From the NCBI GenBank assembly GCA_030144965.1, contig JAMPUU010000010.1, forward strand, positions 1-64,000: a DNA stretch of 64,000 nucleotides, read 5' to 3'. This document shows positions 17,687-26,672 of this stretch, in pieces. This DNA comes from Nitrospira sp. BO4. Its GTDB lineage: Bacteria; Nitrospirota; Nitrospiria; Nitrospirales; Nitrospiraceae. The position numbers were made by a program, and so were the translations under genes. How positions within the stretch are numbered: the stretch's first letter is position 1; the number at the start of each line of letters is the position of its first letter. The notes beneath the pieces were generated by a model. It was given only the letters and a program-made list of their open reading frames with translations, was not told the origin of the DNA and did not search any database.

Positions 17687-18736
17687 ATGATCACCCGTGG
17701 TATGCGAACCTGGTTTTGTGCAATTGGAATCGCGTTCTCTCTACTGTTGATGCACGTATCAGCACCGGCTGCGTCCGATACAACCGACAATAACGGACAG
17801 AAATCCGAGACTGAGAAAGATCTTCTCGTCCCCGACTTACTGGATCTGCAGCCCGAACCAGAAGACCGGCTGGTCATTTTGCCTGAAATCAAACGAGAGG
17901 GAGAGCGGTTCTTTTTGAGCTCATTCAAACTACCCGACAAGATCACATTTGCGGGAGTGCCGGTTCCTTTGGACAACTGGCAAGTGAGAGAGCGGATCGA
18001 ATACGAGTTCTACCAATTTTTGGAAGATCAAGGTGAAAGCATCATTCTCGCCAAACGTACCGGACGTTGCTTCCCTCCCGCAGAAAAACAGCTGGCAGAA
18101 ACCGGTCTGCCGGATGATCTCAAGTATATGTTGTTGGTCGAAAGCAAATGCATCTCAGCCGCTTACTCGAAAGCCAAAGCCTCCGGCCCCTGGCAGTTCA
18201 TCCCCTCTACAGGTCGCCGATATCGGCTCAAGAGCGACGCGGTTCGGGACGAACGTCGGAATCTCGAAATGTCGACTGAGGCGGCTGTCAAATATCTGAA
18301 GTATCTCAAAGAGTTCCAGGATAACGACTGGTTCTTGGCCATGGCCTCCTACAATGCCGGCGAGGAACGCGTCCGCAAACTGCTCAAGGAGCAAAAAATT
18401 TCCGACTATTGGAAGATGCACGGCCCGCGCGAGACCATGCGCTATGTGCCTCGTATCATTGCCGCAAAAGAAATCTACTCTCAGCCTGAGAAATACCTGG
18501 GACTGACCAAGAAGGACCTGTACATGCCGCTCGAGACAGAAACTATCACGGTAAACGTGAAAGAATCTCAGCGTGCATTAACCTCGATCGCCGAGGAATT
18601 CGGCACCTATCTTCTCGAGCTCAAGATGTTGAACCCGGAATTCAAGAAAGATGTGCTCCCTCACGGCACCTATCAAATCCGAGTGCCCCGGCAGACCTGT
18701 CCCAGTCGGTGCTTCAAACAGGAAAAGACTCCATAG
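17687..18736 (+). CDS. Lytic transglycosylase, SLT domain, secreted
   Basis: 349 residues. A signal peptide precedes a spacer, then an SLT domain with LPDDLKYMLLVESKC (catalytic Glu near residue 151), ASGPWQFIPSTGR and ASYNAGEERV. The C-terminal part (about 283-340) resembles a LysM-type peptidoglycan-binding segment. It would cleave peptidoglycan in the periplasm, like MltD. AAAAGGAGTC supports the start. It ends 11 bases before the glycerate kinase start. Confidence 0.92.
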   Translation: MITRGMRTWFCAIGIAFSLLLMHVSAPAASDTTDNNGQKSETEKDLLVPDLLDLQPEPEDRLVILPEIKREGERFFLSSFKLPDKITFAGVPVPLDNWQVRERIEYEFYQFLEDQGESIILAKRTGRCFPPAEKQLAETGLPDDLKYMLLVESKCISAAYSKAKASGPWQFIPSTGRRYRLKSDAVRDERRNLEMSTEAAVKYLKYLKEFQDNDWFLAMASYNAGEERVRKLLKEQKISDYWKMHGPRETMRYVPRIIAAKEIYSQPEKYLGLTKKDLYMPLETETITVNVKESQRALTSIAEEFGTYLLELKMLNPEFKKDVLPHGTYQIRVPRQTCPSRCFKQEKTP

Positions 18737-18747
18737 CATTCACACCC

Positions 18748-20085
18748 ATGCGGCTTTGCCTTCCTCCCTCTCCTGCCCGACCACTCCTTCAGAAGTTGAT
18801 GGCGGCTGGGCTTAAGGCGGCCGATCCTTACCACACCTTGCTCAACAGCGTCTCAGTTGATGGACACGTACTGCGAGTCGGGCGTCGGACCTATGACCTC
18901 TCACGCGTGAACCGAGTGATCGCAGTTGGCGCCGGCAAGGCTTCGGCCAGGATGGCCCAGGCATTGGAACAGGCTCTTGGAGCAAGAGTGGATGATGGGC
19001 TGGTTGTCGTCAAGACAGGTCACAAACTCCCAACAAAGCGGATCGCGGTTCTTGAGGCCGGCCATCCGATTCCCGATCAGGCGGGTCTTCATGCCACGAA
19101 GCGGCTCCTGGGCCTGATCCATGATCTTACGCCTCGTGATCTCCTGTTCGTTCTGCTGTCGGGAGGGGCATCAAGCCTGCTCCCGGCCCCCGTTCCTGGC
19201 GTCACTCTTAACGATAAGCAACGCACCACGCGATTGCTGCTGCGGAGCGGTGCAACGATCAACGAGATCAATGTCGTCAGAAAGCATCTTTCACGGACCA
19301 AAGGGGGTGGGCTGGCCGCTTCCACCCGGGCGAGGATTGTCACGCTCATCCTTTCTGACGTCATTGGGGATGATCTCGGTTCGATCGGTTCCGGCCCCAC
19401 CGTAGCTGATCCGTCCACATTTGCCGAGGCCATAGGCGTCTTGCAACGGTATAAAATGTGGCATGCCGTACCAACAGCCGTCCGGCACCACTTGCAGCAA
19501 GGAAAGAAGGGGACCGTCGCTGAGACCATGAAGCCTGGTTCACGACGCTTGCGCTCCGTGCATCATCACTTCATCGGCAATAACCGGATGATGCTCGAAG
19601 CCGTCATAAGCACCGCAAGAAGGGCTGGTCTCACCGCTAAGCTGCTTCCTGCTGCGATCACAGGTGAAGCACGGACGGCCGTGAAGCAGTTGACTGACCT
19701 GGTCAGCACAATTGCTGCGGGGAAAGGCCTCTTGCGGCGGCCATGCTGCGTGGTAGCCGGAGGTGAGACCACAGTGACGGTCACGGGCAGCGGGAGGGGC
19801 GGGAGAGCCCAGGAATTCGCCACGGCTGCCGCACTGGAGGTCGCTGGCCTTCCACACACATGGGTCGTGGCATTAGGCACCGATGGAACCGACGGGCCGA
19901 CCGATGCGGCCGGCGGGATTGTCAACGGAGAAACGGTTTTATCGGCCATGCGAGTCGGTGTGAATCTCCGTTCGGCATTGAAACGACATGATACCTATCC
20001 TGCCTTGAAAACCCTCCGCTGTCATATCCATACCGGTCCCACTGGGACGAACGTCAATGACCTTTACCTCCTCCTTCTTCTCTAG
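18748..20085 (+). CDS. Glycerate kinase, MOFRL family
   Basis: 445 residues. It has VGAGKASARMAQALEQ near the N-terminus, LLSGGASSLLPAP and the C-terminal MOFRL segment ALGTDGTDGPTDAAGG and GPTGTNVNDLYLL. Enzymes of this family phosphorylate glycerate, usually to 2-phosphoglycerate. An upstream in-frame TTG (18709) would overlap the previous gene, so the ATG at 18748 was chosen. The following gene is a PEP-synthase-like protein, and GpmA lies at 5.2 kb. Confidence 0.9.
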   Translation: MRLCLPPSPARPLLQKLMAAGLKAADPYHTLLNSVSVDGHVLRVGRRTYDLSRVNRVIAVGAGKASARMAQALEQALGARVDDGLVVVKTGHKLPTKRIAVLEAGHPIPDQAGLHATKRLLGLIHDLTPRDLLFVLLSGGASSLLPAPVPGVTLNDKQRTTRLLLRSGATINEINVVRKHLSRTKGGGLAASTRARIVTLILSDVIGDDLGSIGSGPTVADPSTFAEAIGVLQRYKMWHAVPTAVRHHLQQGKKGTVAETMKPGSRRLRSVHHHFIGNNRMMLEAVISTARRAGLTAKLLPAAITGEARTAVKQLTDLVSTIAAGKGLLRRPCCVVAGGETTVTVTGSGRGGRAQEFATAAALEVAGLPHTWVVALGTDGTDGPTDAAGGIVNGETVLSAMRVGVNLRSALKRHDTYPALKTLRCHIHTGPTGTNVNDLYLLLLL

Positions 20086-20100
20086 TTACTATCGCACCCC

Positions 20101-22746
20101 ATGACACGTCCCTTCATCCTTCCGCTGTCCGAGTGTAACGATCTCGATCTCACAGGTGGAAAGGCCGTTGGGCTCCGTCAGCTCATCGCGACCGGCTTTT
20201 CAGTCCCTCAAGGATTTTGCATCACGACGGAGGCATACGCACAGAGCCTCCGCGCGTCAGGCTTCATAGATACAGAAGAGTGGCAGAAGGTCTGCGCCTT
20301 GTCGGAACATGAACAATCATCGGCGTTGGCTGGCTGCCGAAACCGTATCAAACAGGCAGAGACGTCCCACCTTGGCGCTCCATGGCTGACAGCCATCCAG
20401 GCTCTTGGCCGGCCATCGAATGCACGCTGGGCCGTCCGGTCGTCGGCCACGAATGAGGACTCGGGACAGACCAGTTTCGCCGGACTCTATCGCACTCACC
20501 TCGGCGTCGCTCCTTCAGAAATTGATGCCGCGCTCAAGGACCTTTGGGCCTCGGTTTGGGAAGAACGCGTGGTGAGTTACATGGCTCGGCAGAACCACCA
20601 AACCGCTCCAAGAATGGCCGTGGTCATTCAACCAATGATCGAGGCACAGACGGGCGGCGTGGCCTATTCCATTCACCCCGTGACAGGACGAACCAATCAG
20701 GTGACGATTAACGCTGTTCCCGGGCTCGCGGCGCCGCTGGTCGACGGCACAGCCGCGCCGGACCAGTATGTGGTAGAGATGACCGACGAAGGGCAACCGG
20801 TTCGGATTCGCCGACGCATCCTAGCTCGTAAGTCTGAGCGGTTGTTGATTTCGAGTGATGGATTGCGCACCGAACCTCTCGACGACGCCAGCCAAACGCG
20901 ATCGTCGCTGGCAGAAGCTCAACTGTTTTCCCTCGCACAGGCAGCCAAGCAAATAGAAAAGGTGTTCGGACACCCAATGGACCTCGAATGGGCATTCGAT
21001 GCCCGTCAATTATGGCTCCTCCAAGCCCGACCGATTACCACCGTCCGGCCCTCATCCGATCTCACCAATGATGACTGCGAATGGTCGCGCACCAACTTCA
21101 AAGAGACACTGCCTGAACTGCCGAGTCCGTTGAGCCTCTCGTTTCTTGAGCGATTCATGGACGCGTATATCGTCGCTCATTATCGAAGACTCGGATGCCG
21201 CGTCCCTCATGGACTCACGTCCGTCCGTGTGCTGAACGGGCGCCCGTACTTGAATGTTACGCTCTTCCATATTTTGGTGGCTCAGCTTCGTGGAGACCCT
21301 TCACTGAACACCGAACAGATGGGCGGTGAACCGCTGCAAACCTTGCCACAGGTGCAGCCGCTCAAAGGGCTGGCCTTTGTTCGGGCAGGATTCATGATGT
21401 GGGCGGAGATGCAGCGAGTCGAACGGTCAGGCCCGCGATTGTTCGAAGAAATGAAAGCGCTGGCCGCAACGTATCGTTATGATCGTATTCTACATCTTTC
21501 CATGGAGGAACTCGTCCCTCAACTCGACAAGCTCGGTCCTTGGCTTGAGGGCCGTGAAGTGACCTTCGGCATCGCGGGAGGGGTTGGGCAGTGCTTACAG
21601 ATTTTCAGCCAACTCCTGCCTCGCTGGCTCGGCCCGGACTGGCGAGGCTTGTTGAACGCCGCTCTCCAAGGACAAGGGACTGTGATCAGCGCGCAGCAGA
21701 TCGTGCGCCTCGCTGAGCTCGTGGACATCGCCCGAGAGGAGCCGCTAACCGGAGCATTTCTCACATCGGAATCATGGGAACCTTCGAAATTTCGATCGGC
21801 TCTCGCCGACACCAAGTTTCTGCATGTTTTCGACTCGTATTTGGAGAACTATGGCCATCGGGGAGTCGGCGAATCGGACGTCATGTCCCCCCGTCTCGCC
21901 GATAACCCGGAATCAATTCTCGCTATTCTGCGTGTCCAGCTGATCTCCGGCTGTCCTTCACGGGAAACCATTCTCTCGCGTCAGGAGAAGACGAGAGCCG
22001 CTGCGCTGGCTCAAATCAAACACCGACTCGGCTGGCGCCTCGATCGATGGGCCGTCTTCTTGTGGTGTTATCGCAGACTGTGTCGTTTTTTCGCGCTACG
22101 TGAAGCCAATCGACACCATCTGATGTATTACTCAATGGCGATCCGCACCCTCTTGCTGCGTCTCGGGGAACTTTTGGTGGCGCGCGGACAGCTCGACCAG
22201 CGTGACGACATCTTTTTTTTGACCATCAACGATCGGACTGACCTTCTGACCGGCAGCACGAGAGACTGGAACAGCGTGATCCGCGCACGGAGAGCTGAAC
22301 GGGAGCATAACGCAACGGTCGGGGTCCCTGACACCATCCATGACTGGGCATCCGTGAACGAATCAAGTGTCACATCCGGTCAGCTTGACGGCTCCGGAAT
22401 GATGTCGGGCATGCCGATCAGCACAGGATCCGTAACAGGTCTGGTTCGGATCATCCGCTCGCCGACGGATTGGGGCAAAGTGATGCCTGGCGAGGTTCTG
22501 GTGGTTCCGGTGATCGATCCGGGCATGGCGCCGCTCTTTGGCATTGCGGGAGGGTTGATCGCGGAAATGGGCGGCACCCTGTCTCACGGAGCCATCATCG
22601 CTCGCGAATATGGGTTGCCAACCATAGCGAATGTCGAGGGTGCGATGGGGTATCTTTCGGATGGCCAATGCGTCATGGTCGATGCCGACTCAGGAACCAT
22701 TTGCATCCTGCCATCGCCAGATGTTGGAGCGACTAGATCCAATTGA
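20101..22746 (+). CDS. PEP synthase / rifampicin phosphotransferase-like protein
   Basis: 881 residues. The N-terminal about 310 residues form a PEP/pyruvate-binding ATP-grasp domain (WAVRSSATNEDSGQTSFAGLY; MDLEWAFD...LLQARPITT). A middle region of about 400 residues is not catalytic-looking. The C-terminal swivelling domain carries GGTLSHGAIIAREYGLP with the phosphorylatable His. The order ATP domain, insert, His domain is that of rifampicin phosphotransferase and of truncated PEP synthases lacking the TIM barrel. The true substrate is unknown. The gene follows glycerate kinase by 15 bases and may share its transcript. Confidence 0.85.
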   Translation: MTRPFILPLSECNDLDLTGGKAVGLRQLIATGFSVPQGFCITTEAYAQSLRASGFIDTEEWQKVCALSEHEQSSALAGCRNRIKQAETSHLGAPWLTAIQALGRPSNARWAVRSSATNEDSGQTSFAGLYRTHLGVAPSEIDAALKDLWASVWEERVVSYMARQNHQTAPRMAVVIQPMIEAQTGGVAYSIHPVTGRTNQVTINAVPGLAAPLVDGTAAPDQYVVEMTDEGQPVRIRRRILARKSERLLISSDGLRTEPLDDASQTRSSLAEAQLFSLAQAAKQIEKVFGHPMDLEWAFDARQLWLLQARPITTVRPSSDLTNDDCEWSRTNFKETLPELPSPLSLSFLERFMDAYIVAHYRRLGCRVPHGLTSVRVLNGRPYLNVTLFHILVAQLRGDPSLNTEQMGGEPLQTLPQVQPLKGLAFVRAGFMMWAEMQRVERSGPRLFEEMKALAATYRYDRILHLSMEELVPQLDKLGPWLEGREVTFGIAGGVGQCLQIFSQLLPRWLGPDWRGLLNAALQGQGTVISAQQIVRLAELVDIAREEPLTGAFLTSESWEPSKFRSALADTKFLHVFDSYLENYGHRGVGESDVMSPRLADNPESILAILRVQLISGCPSRETILSRQEKTRAAALAQIKHRLGWRLDRWAVFLWCYRRLCRFFALREANRHHLMYYSMAIRTLLLRLGELLVARGQLDQRDDIFFLTINDRTDLLTGSTRDWNSVIRARRAEREHNATVGVPDTIHDWASVNESSVTSGQLDGSGMMSGMPISTGSVTGLVRIIRSPTDWGKVMPGEVLVVPVIDPGMAPLFGIAGGLIAEMGGTLSHGAIIAREYGLPTIANVEGAMGYLSDGQCVMVDADSGTICILPSPDVGATRSN

Positions 22747-22869
22747 TTGGGGCCTTCTGCTCCTTGACCTTTTTCAATTCCTTGCGTAGTCTGCCGCCAA
22801 TTCTCGTCTTTTGACACTATATGCAGGAGTTCAGTTCATTGGGTTTCCTGTTTTCAGGGGTATCATCCG

Positions 22870-24228
22870 ATGACTGAGATGATCCCTCTTTTTACCAGCT
22901 TTGGGGCGGGACTACTGTTGGGCGGCCTGCTGGTAGGACTCTGGGTTACCGGCCGCTTACGCGCCCAGTCCCAAAGAGCGGAAGCAACCGTCGATGAATT
23001 GCGAACGCAGCTGGACGTGGAACGGACTGCTACCGCTTCCGTCCATGAAACACTGTCCGAGGCTCAGCATGCCCGGGTCACGGCCGAAACTCGCCTGGAA
23101 GAAGCGGCACGACAACTCACGGAGCAAAAATCCCTGATCGACCGTACACGTCAGGAACTTGTGGAATCATTTCAGGCCCTCTCCGGCGAAGCCTTGAAAC
23201 AGAACAACGAAGCGTTCTTGAAGCTTGCCGCCGTTTCGTTTGAAACCCTTCACGTCAGAGCCGACGGAGACCTAGCGCAGCGACAACAAGCGATCGACGC
23301 CTTGGTTCGGCCGCTCCAAGAATCGCTTCAACGCTATGACGAGCAGCTGCGTCTGCTCGAACAATCGCGCCAGTCGGCCTACGGCGGATTGGATCTCCAT
23401 CTGAAATTACTCGCGGAATCACAGCAACGGTTGCAGCAGGAGACCGGGAACCTCGTCAAGGCCTTGCGGGCTCCGACTATACGGGGCCAATGGGGCGAAC
23501 TGACGTTGAAACGAGTGGCCGAGCTCGCTGGGATGGTTGAGCACTGCGATTTCGTCGAGCAACACTCCGTGAGCGGCGATGACGGCCGTTTCCGGCCGGA
23601 TATGGTCGTTCGGCTGCCGGGAGGGCGACAGATCATCGTGGACGCCAAAACCGTCCTGTCGGCCTACCTCGATGCCCATGAAGCGCAGAACGAGACCCAA
23701 CAGGCCGAAGCCTTGCGCCGCCATGCCGCTCAGGTCAAGAGCCGTATGGACGAACTGTCGCTAAAAGCCTATTGGACGCAGTTCGAGCATGCGCCGGAAT
23801 TTGTCGTGTTGTTCCTGCCTGGTGAACAGTTCCTCGGAGCCGCATTGGATCAGGACCCTCGCCTGATTGAAGAGGGGTTTGCGCGCGGTATTGTGTTGGC
23901 CACGCCCGCGACGCTGATCGCCTTGCTTCGTGCGGTCGCGTATGGATGGCGGCAAGAACAACTGAACGCCCATGCGGAGGAAGCCGGCCGGCTGGGCAAA
24001 GAATTGTACGAGCGCATGGCGGTGCTGACGGAACATATGAACGATGTAGGACAAGCCCTCGGCAAGAGCGTGTCGGCGTATAACCGCGCCGTCGGTTCCC
24101 TTGAGACACGGATTCTCCCGGCTGCGCGGCGATTCAAAGAATTGGGAGTGTCGTCAGAGAAGGACATCCCGGTCCTTGAGCCGACGGCGGTCGTTCCACG
24201 CAAGAGCTTGCCGTTTGATATTGAATGA
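22870..24228 (+). CDS. rmuC: DNA recombination protein RmuC homologue
   Basis: 452 residues. An N-terminal membrane helix is followed by a long coiled coil (about 30-200) and the RmuC nuclease-like core RGQWGELTLKRVAELAGM...FRPDMVVRLPGGRQIIVDAKT. RmuC limits DNA inversions in bacteria; the core resembles PD-(D/E)XK nucleases and the DAKT motif is typical. SD-like CAGGGG lies upstream of the ATG at 22870. Confidence 0.94.
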   Translation: MTEMIPLFTSFGAGLLLGGLLVGLWVTGRLRAQSQRAEATVDELRTQLDVERTATASVHETLSEAQHARVTAETRLEEAARQLTEQKSLIDRTRQELVESFQALSGEALKQNNEAFLKLAAVSFETLHVRADGDLAQRQQAIDALVRPLQESLQRYDEQLRLLEQSRQSAYGGLDLHLKLLAESQQRLQQETGNLVKALRAPTIRGQWGELTLKRVAELAGMVEHCDFVEQHSVSGDDGRFRPDMVVRLPGGRQIIVDAKTVLSAYLDAHEAQNETQQAEALRRHAAQVKSRMDELSLKAYWTQFEHAPEFVVLFLPGEQFLGAALDQDPRLIEEGFARGIVLATPATLIALLRAVAYGWRQEQLNAHAEEAGRLGKELYERMAVLTEHMNDVGQALGKSVSAYNRAVGSLETRILPAARRFKELGVSSEKDIPVLEPTAVVPRKSLPFDIE

Positions 24229-24238
24229 AGGAGCAAGC

Positions 24239-24670
24239 ATGACTGACCAACAGGCCATGGTTGAAGCATTTCATAGCAAGTTCGAGATTTTGGTACGGAC
24301 GATCCCGACCGATCTGAATGAAGACACCAAACAACTTCGTGTCCGTCTTATTCAGGAAGAGTTCGATGAGTTGAAAGAAGCGATGGCCACCGGAAATCTC
24401 GCCGCCGTGGCGAAAGAAATGGCGGACCTCCTTTATGTCACCTATGGAACCGCGGTTTCCTATGGAATCGATATGGAACCGGTGTTCCAGGAGGTGCATC
24501 GATCGAACCTCAGCAAAGTTGGCGGTTACAAGCGGGCTGATGGAAAATGGGTGAAACCTCCCACCTACTCGCCAGCCGACATCGAATCGATTGTGGAGAC
24601 TCAACGGGAGCGCCTGCTGGCGAGACAGATATCTGCTCATGACGCCGCCGGTTCTCCTCGAAATTCATGA
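24239..24670 (+). CDS. MazG/PRA-PH-like nucleotide pyrophosphohydrolase
   Basis: 143 residues. RLIQEEFDELKEA and KEMADLLYVTYGTAVSYGID reproduce the two metal-binding helices (EExxE, ExxD) of the MazG/phosphoribosyl-ATP pyrophosphohydrolase fold. It probably hydrolyses a nucleoside triphosphate. The ATG at 24239 with GAAGGAG upstream opens the conserved part. The stop overlaps the PilZ gene start (ATGA). Confidence 0.85.
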   Translation: MTDQQAMVEAFHSKFEILVRTIPTDLNEDTKQLRVRLIQEEFDELKEAMATGNLAAVAKEMADLLYVTYGTAVSYGIDMEPVFQEVHRSNLSKVGGYKRADGKWVKPPTYSPADIESIVETQRERLLARQISAHDAAGSPRNS

Positions 24671-25179
24671 GAGACCCACGCTGCCCAAGTTGTGGAACCC
24701 CCTTCGTCCGTGTGATTTATGACGAAGGAACCATGGAGCGGATATTGAACCGCTTCGGGATATTCCCATTCCGGTGTCAACTCTGTACCACGCGCTTCCG
24801 AGTCTTTCGGAGCCATGCAGCCGATCAAAAGTCGGTCACGGATCGCCGGCAATACAAACGATTGGCCGTGTCGTTCCGTGCCAACCTTCTCTCAGAGTCC
24901 GCCGTGCGGATGGACAACCGTGTGACAGACATCTCCATGGGAGGCTGCACGCTTGAAACAACGACAACGTTGCCTCAGGGGACGTTTGTTGAGTTGGTCA
25001 TCAAGCCCGCTTCCAACGAAGAGCCTATTAAGATCGAGACGGCCATGGTGTGTTCTTCGCGCCAGGAGTCGATGGGCATCCGCTTCCTCGAAATGGTGGG
25101 AGACGACAAGAACCGCCTCAGCCAGGTCATCCTGAGTTTGCTGGTTGGACAAAGCGCCAACCTACACCTGTTCTCGTGA
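24667..25179 (+). CDS. PilZ-domain protein with N-terminal zinc ribbon
   Basis: 170 residues. CPSC near the start and CQLC near residue 38 form a possible zinc ribbon. RRQYKRL followed by DISMGG is the c-di-GMP-binding signature of PilZ (RxxxR and D/NxSxxG). The protein may sense cyclic di-GMP. It overlaps the MazG-like gene start to stop, and its end overlaps the opposite-strand panC by 18 bases. Confidence 0.85.
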   Translation: MRDPRCPSCGTPFVRVIYDEGTMERILNRFGIFPFRCQLCTTRFRVFRSHAADQKSVTDRRQYKRLAVSFRANLLSESAVRMDNRVTDISMGGCTLETTTTLPQGTFVELVIKPASNEEPIKIETAMVCSSRQESMGIRFLEMVGDDKNRLSQVILSLLVGQSANLHLFS

Positions 25180-26055
25180 AGATCTCTCGAGACGCGAGGA
25201 AGGCCTTCGTGGTGCGGCCACCAGCAGATTATCAATAAGGCGCACGGAGCCGAGACGCACAGCTCCAAGCAACACCGCCTTCTGCGTGACTGTCGAAAGC
25301 GGTTCGAGGGTTGCGGGATCGCAGACCGCCAGATAGTCGATCGTCAACATTGGTTCGTCTTTGATAATCTGATCCATCGCTGACCGCACAGCTTCTCCAT
25401 CAATGACGCCCTTCCGGATGGCCTGGGCTCCCGCACGAAGACTTTTATACAACGTGGGGGCGCGAACTCGTTCGTCTGGAGAAAGATAGACATTGCGCGA
25501 GCTCATCGCCAGTCCATCTTTCTCACGCACTGTCGGATGCACGACAATCTGAGCACCGAGATTCAGGTCTTTCACCAGCTGCTGAACCAGCGCCGATTGC
25601 TGAAAATCCTTCTGCCCAAAGAGTGCGAGCTGAGGACGGACGATTCCGAGGAGTTTCGTCACAACCGTCGCCACTCCGGAAAAATGATGCGGGCGCACCT
25701 CCCCTTCCCACCGGCGAGCGATAGCTGGGAGCATCACCGAGGTTTGAAATCCCGCCGGATACATGGCAGTGGCAGAGGGTTCAAAACAGACATCGACACC
25801 TTCCCGTTTGCATAACGCACGATCGCGCGTGATGGGACGCGGATACTTGGTGAAATCTTCCTGCGGACCGAATTGCGTGGGGTTCACGAAGATACTGACC
25901 ACGAGGGCATCGCATCGCAATCGTGCTGCTCGAATCAGCGCCCGATGGCCTTCGTGCAACGCCCCCATGGTCGGCACCAACCCGATCTTCACTCCTTCAC
26001 GCCTGAATCGCTCACTCCAGGCTGCCATGGCAGTGGGGGAACGAATGATCTTCAT
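25162..26055 (-). CDS. panC: Pantothenate synthetase
   Basis: 297 residues. PTMGALHEGH near residue 28 carries the HxGH-type ATP motif, and FGQKDFQQSALVQQLVKDLN is in place. It joins pantoate and beta-alanine using ATP for coenzyme A synthesis. Its start overlaps the folK stop by four bases (ATGA). Confidence 0.95.
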   Translation of the reverse strand: MKIIRSPTAMAAWSERFRREGVKIGLVPTMGALHEGHRALIRAARLRCDALVVSIFVNPTQFGPQEDFTKYPRPITRDRALCKREGVDVCFEPSATAMYPAGFQTSVMLPAIARRWEGEVRPHHFSGVATVVTKLLGIVRPQLALFGQKDFQQSALVQQLVKDLNLGAQIVVHPTVREKDGLAMSSRNVYLSPDERVRAPTLYKSLRAGAQAIRKGVIDGEAVRSAMDQIIKDEPMLTIDYLAVCDPATLEPLSTVTQKAVLLGAVRLGSVRLIDNLLVAAPRRPSSRLERSSREQV

Positions 26056-26606
26056 GTGTCGGGTGGTGAACTACAGGCAGGACGTGAACCGTATCTCGTT
26101 GAAGGCTGGGGAAAAAGCAGAGACGCTTGCGACTGATCTTTGGTCTCTGCCAGTAACTGAGCCGCCGATTGTTTGAGCGTTGGATGGACCCAAAGCGGAT
26201 CGAGCTCATTCAGAGGCATGAGGACAAAGCGTCGTTGATGGAGACGGGGATGCGGGATCGTCAAACCCGGTTCATTGATCACACGTTGACCATAGAAGAG
26301 AATGTCCAGATCCATCGTGCGGGGGCCGGATCGACGGTCATCATCCCGTCCGAGGGCACGCTCGATCTCCTGGAGCGTCGTGAGGAGACTCTGCGGGGTA
26401 ATGTCGGTTTCAAGCTGCACCACCCCATTGAGAAACCACTCCTCGCCCGGATCGGTCCCGTCACGAACCGGTTCCGTCTCATAGAGCAGTGAGACGCCAC
26501 TGAGCTGTGAGTGCGGCAGGAGACTCAGCAACGTCACGGCCCGATCGCAAAAATCGACTCGATCGCCGGCATTTGACCCGAATCCGATGAAGACGGTCTC
26601 TTTCAT
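26052..26606 (-). CDS. folK: 2-amino-4-hydroxy-6-hydroxymethyldihydropteridine pyrophosphokinase
   Basis: 184 residues. FIGFGSNAGDR is near the start, YETEPV and the signature RRSGPRTMDLDILFY are central, and IPHPRLHQRRFVLMPL follows. It transfers pyrophosphate to the pterin in folate synthesis. Coupled to panC by ATGA, so the two vitamin genes are one operon. Confidence 0.94.
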   Translation of the reverse strand: MKETVFIGFGSNAGDRVDFCDRAVTLLSLLPHSQLSGVSLLYETEPVRDGTDPGEEWFLNGVVQLETDITPQSLLTTLQEIERALGRDDDRRSGPRTMDLDILFYGQRVINEPGLTIPHPRLHQRRFVLMPLNELDPLWVHPTLKQSAAQLLAETKDQSQASLLFPQPSTRYGSRPACSSPPDT

Positions 26607-26672
26607 GGACGTATCTCGTGAAGCGTGTTCGGGAATCGTCAGAACTCGAACGGCGCTTCGCGAACGACGAGA

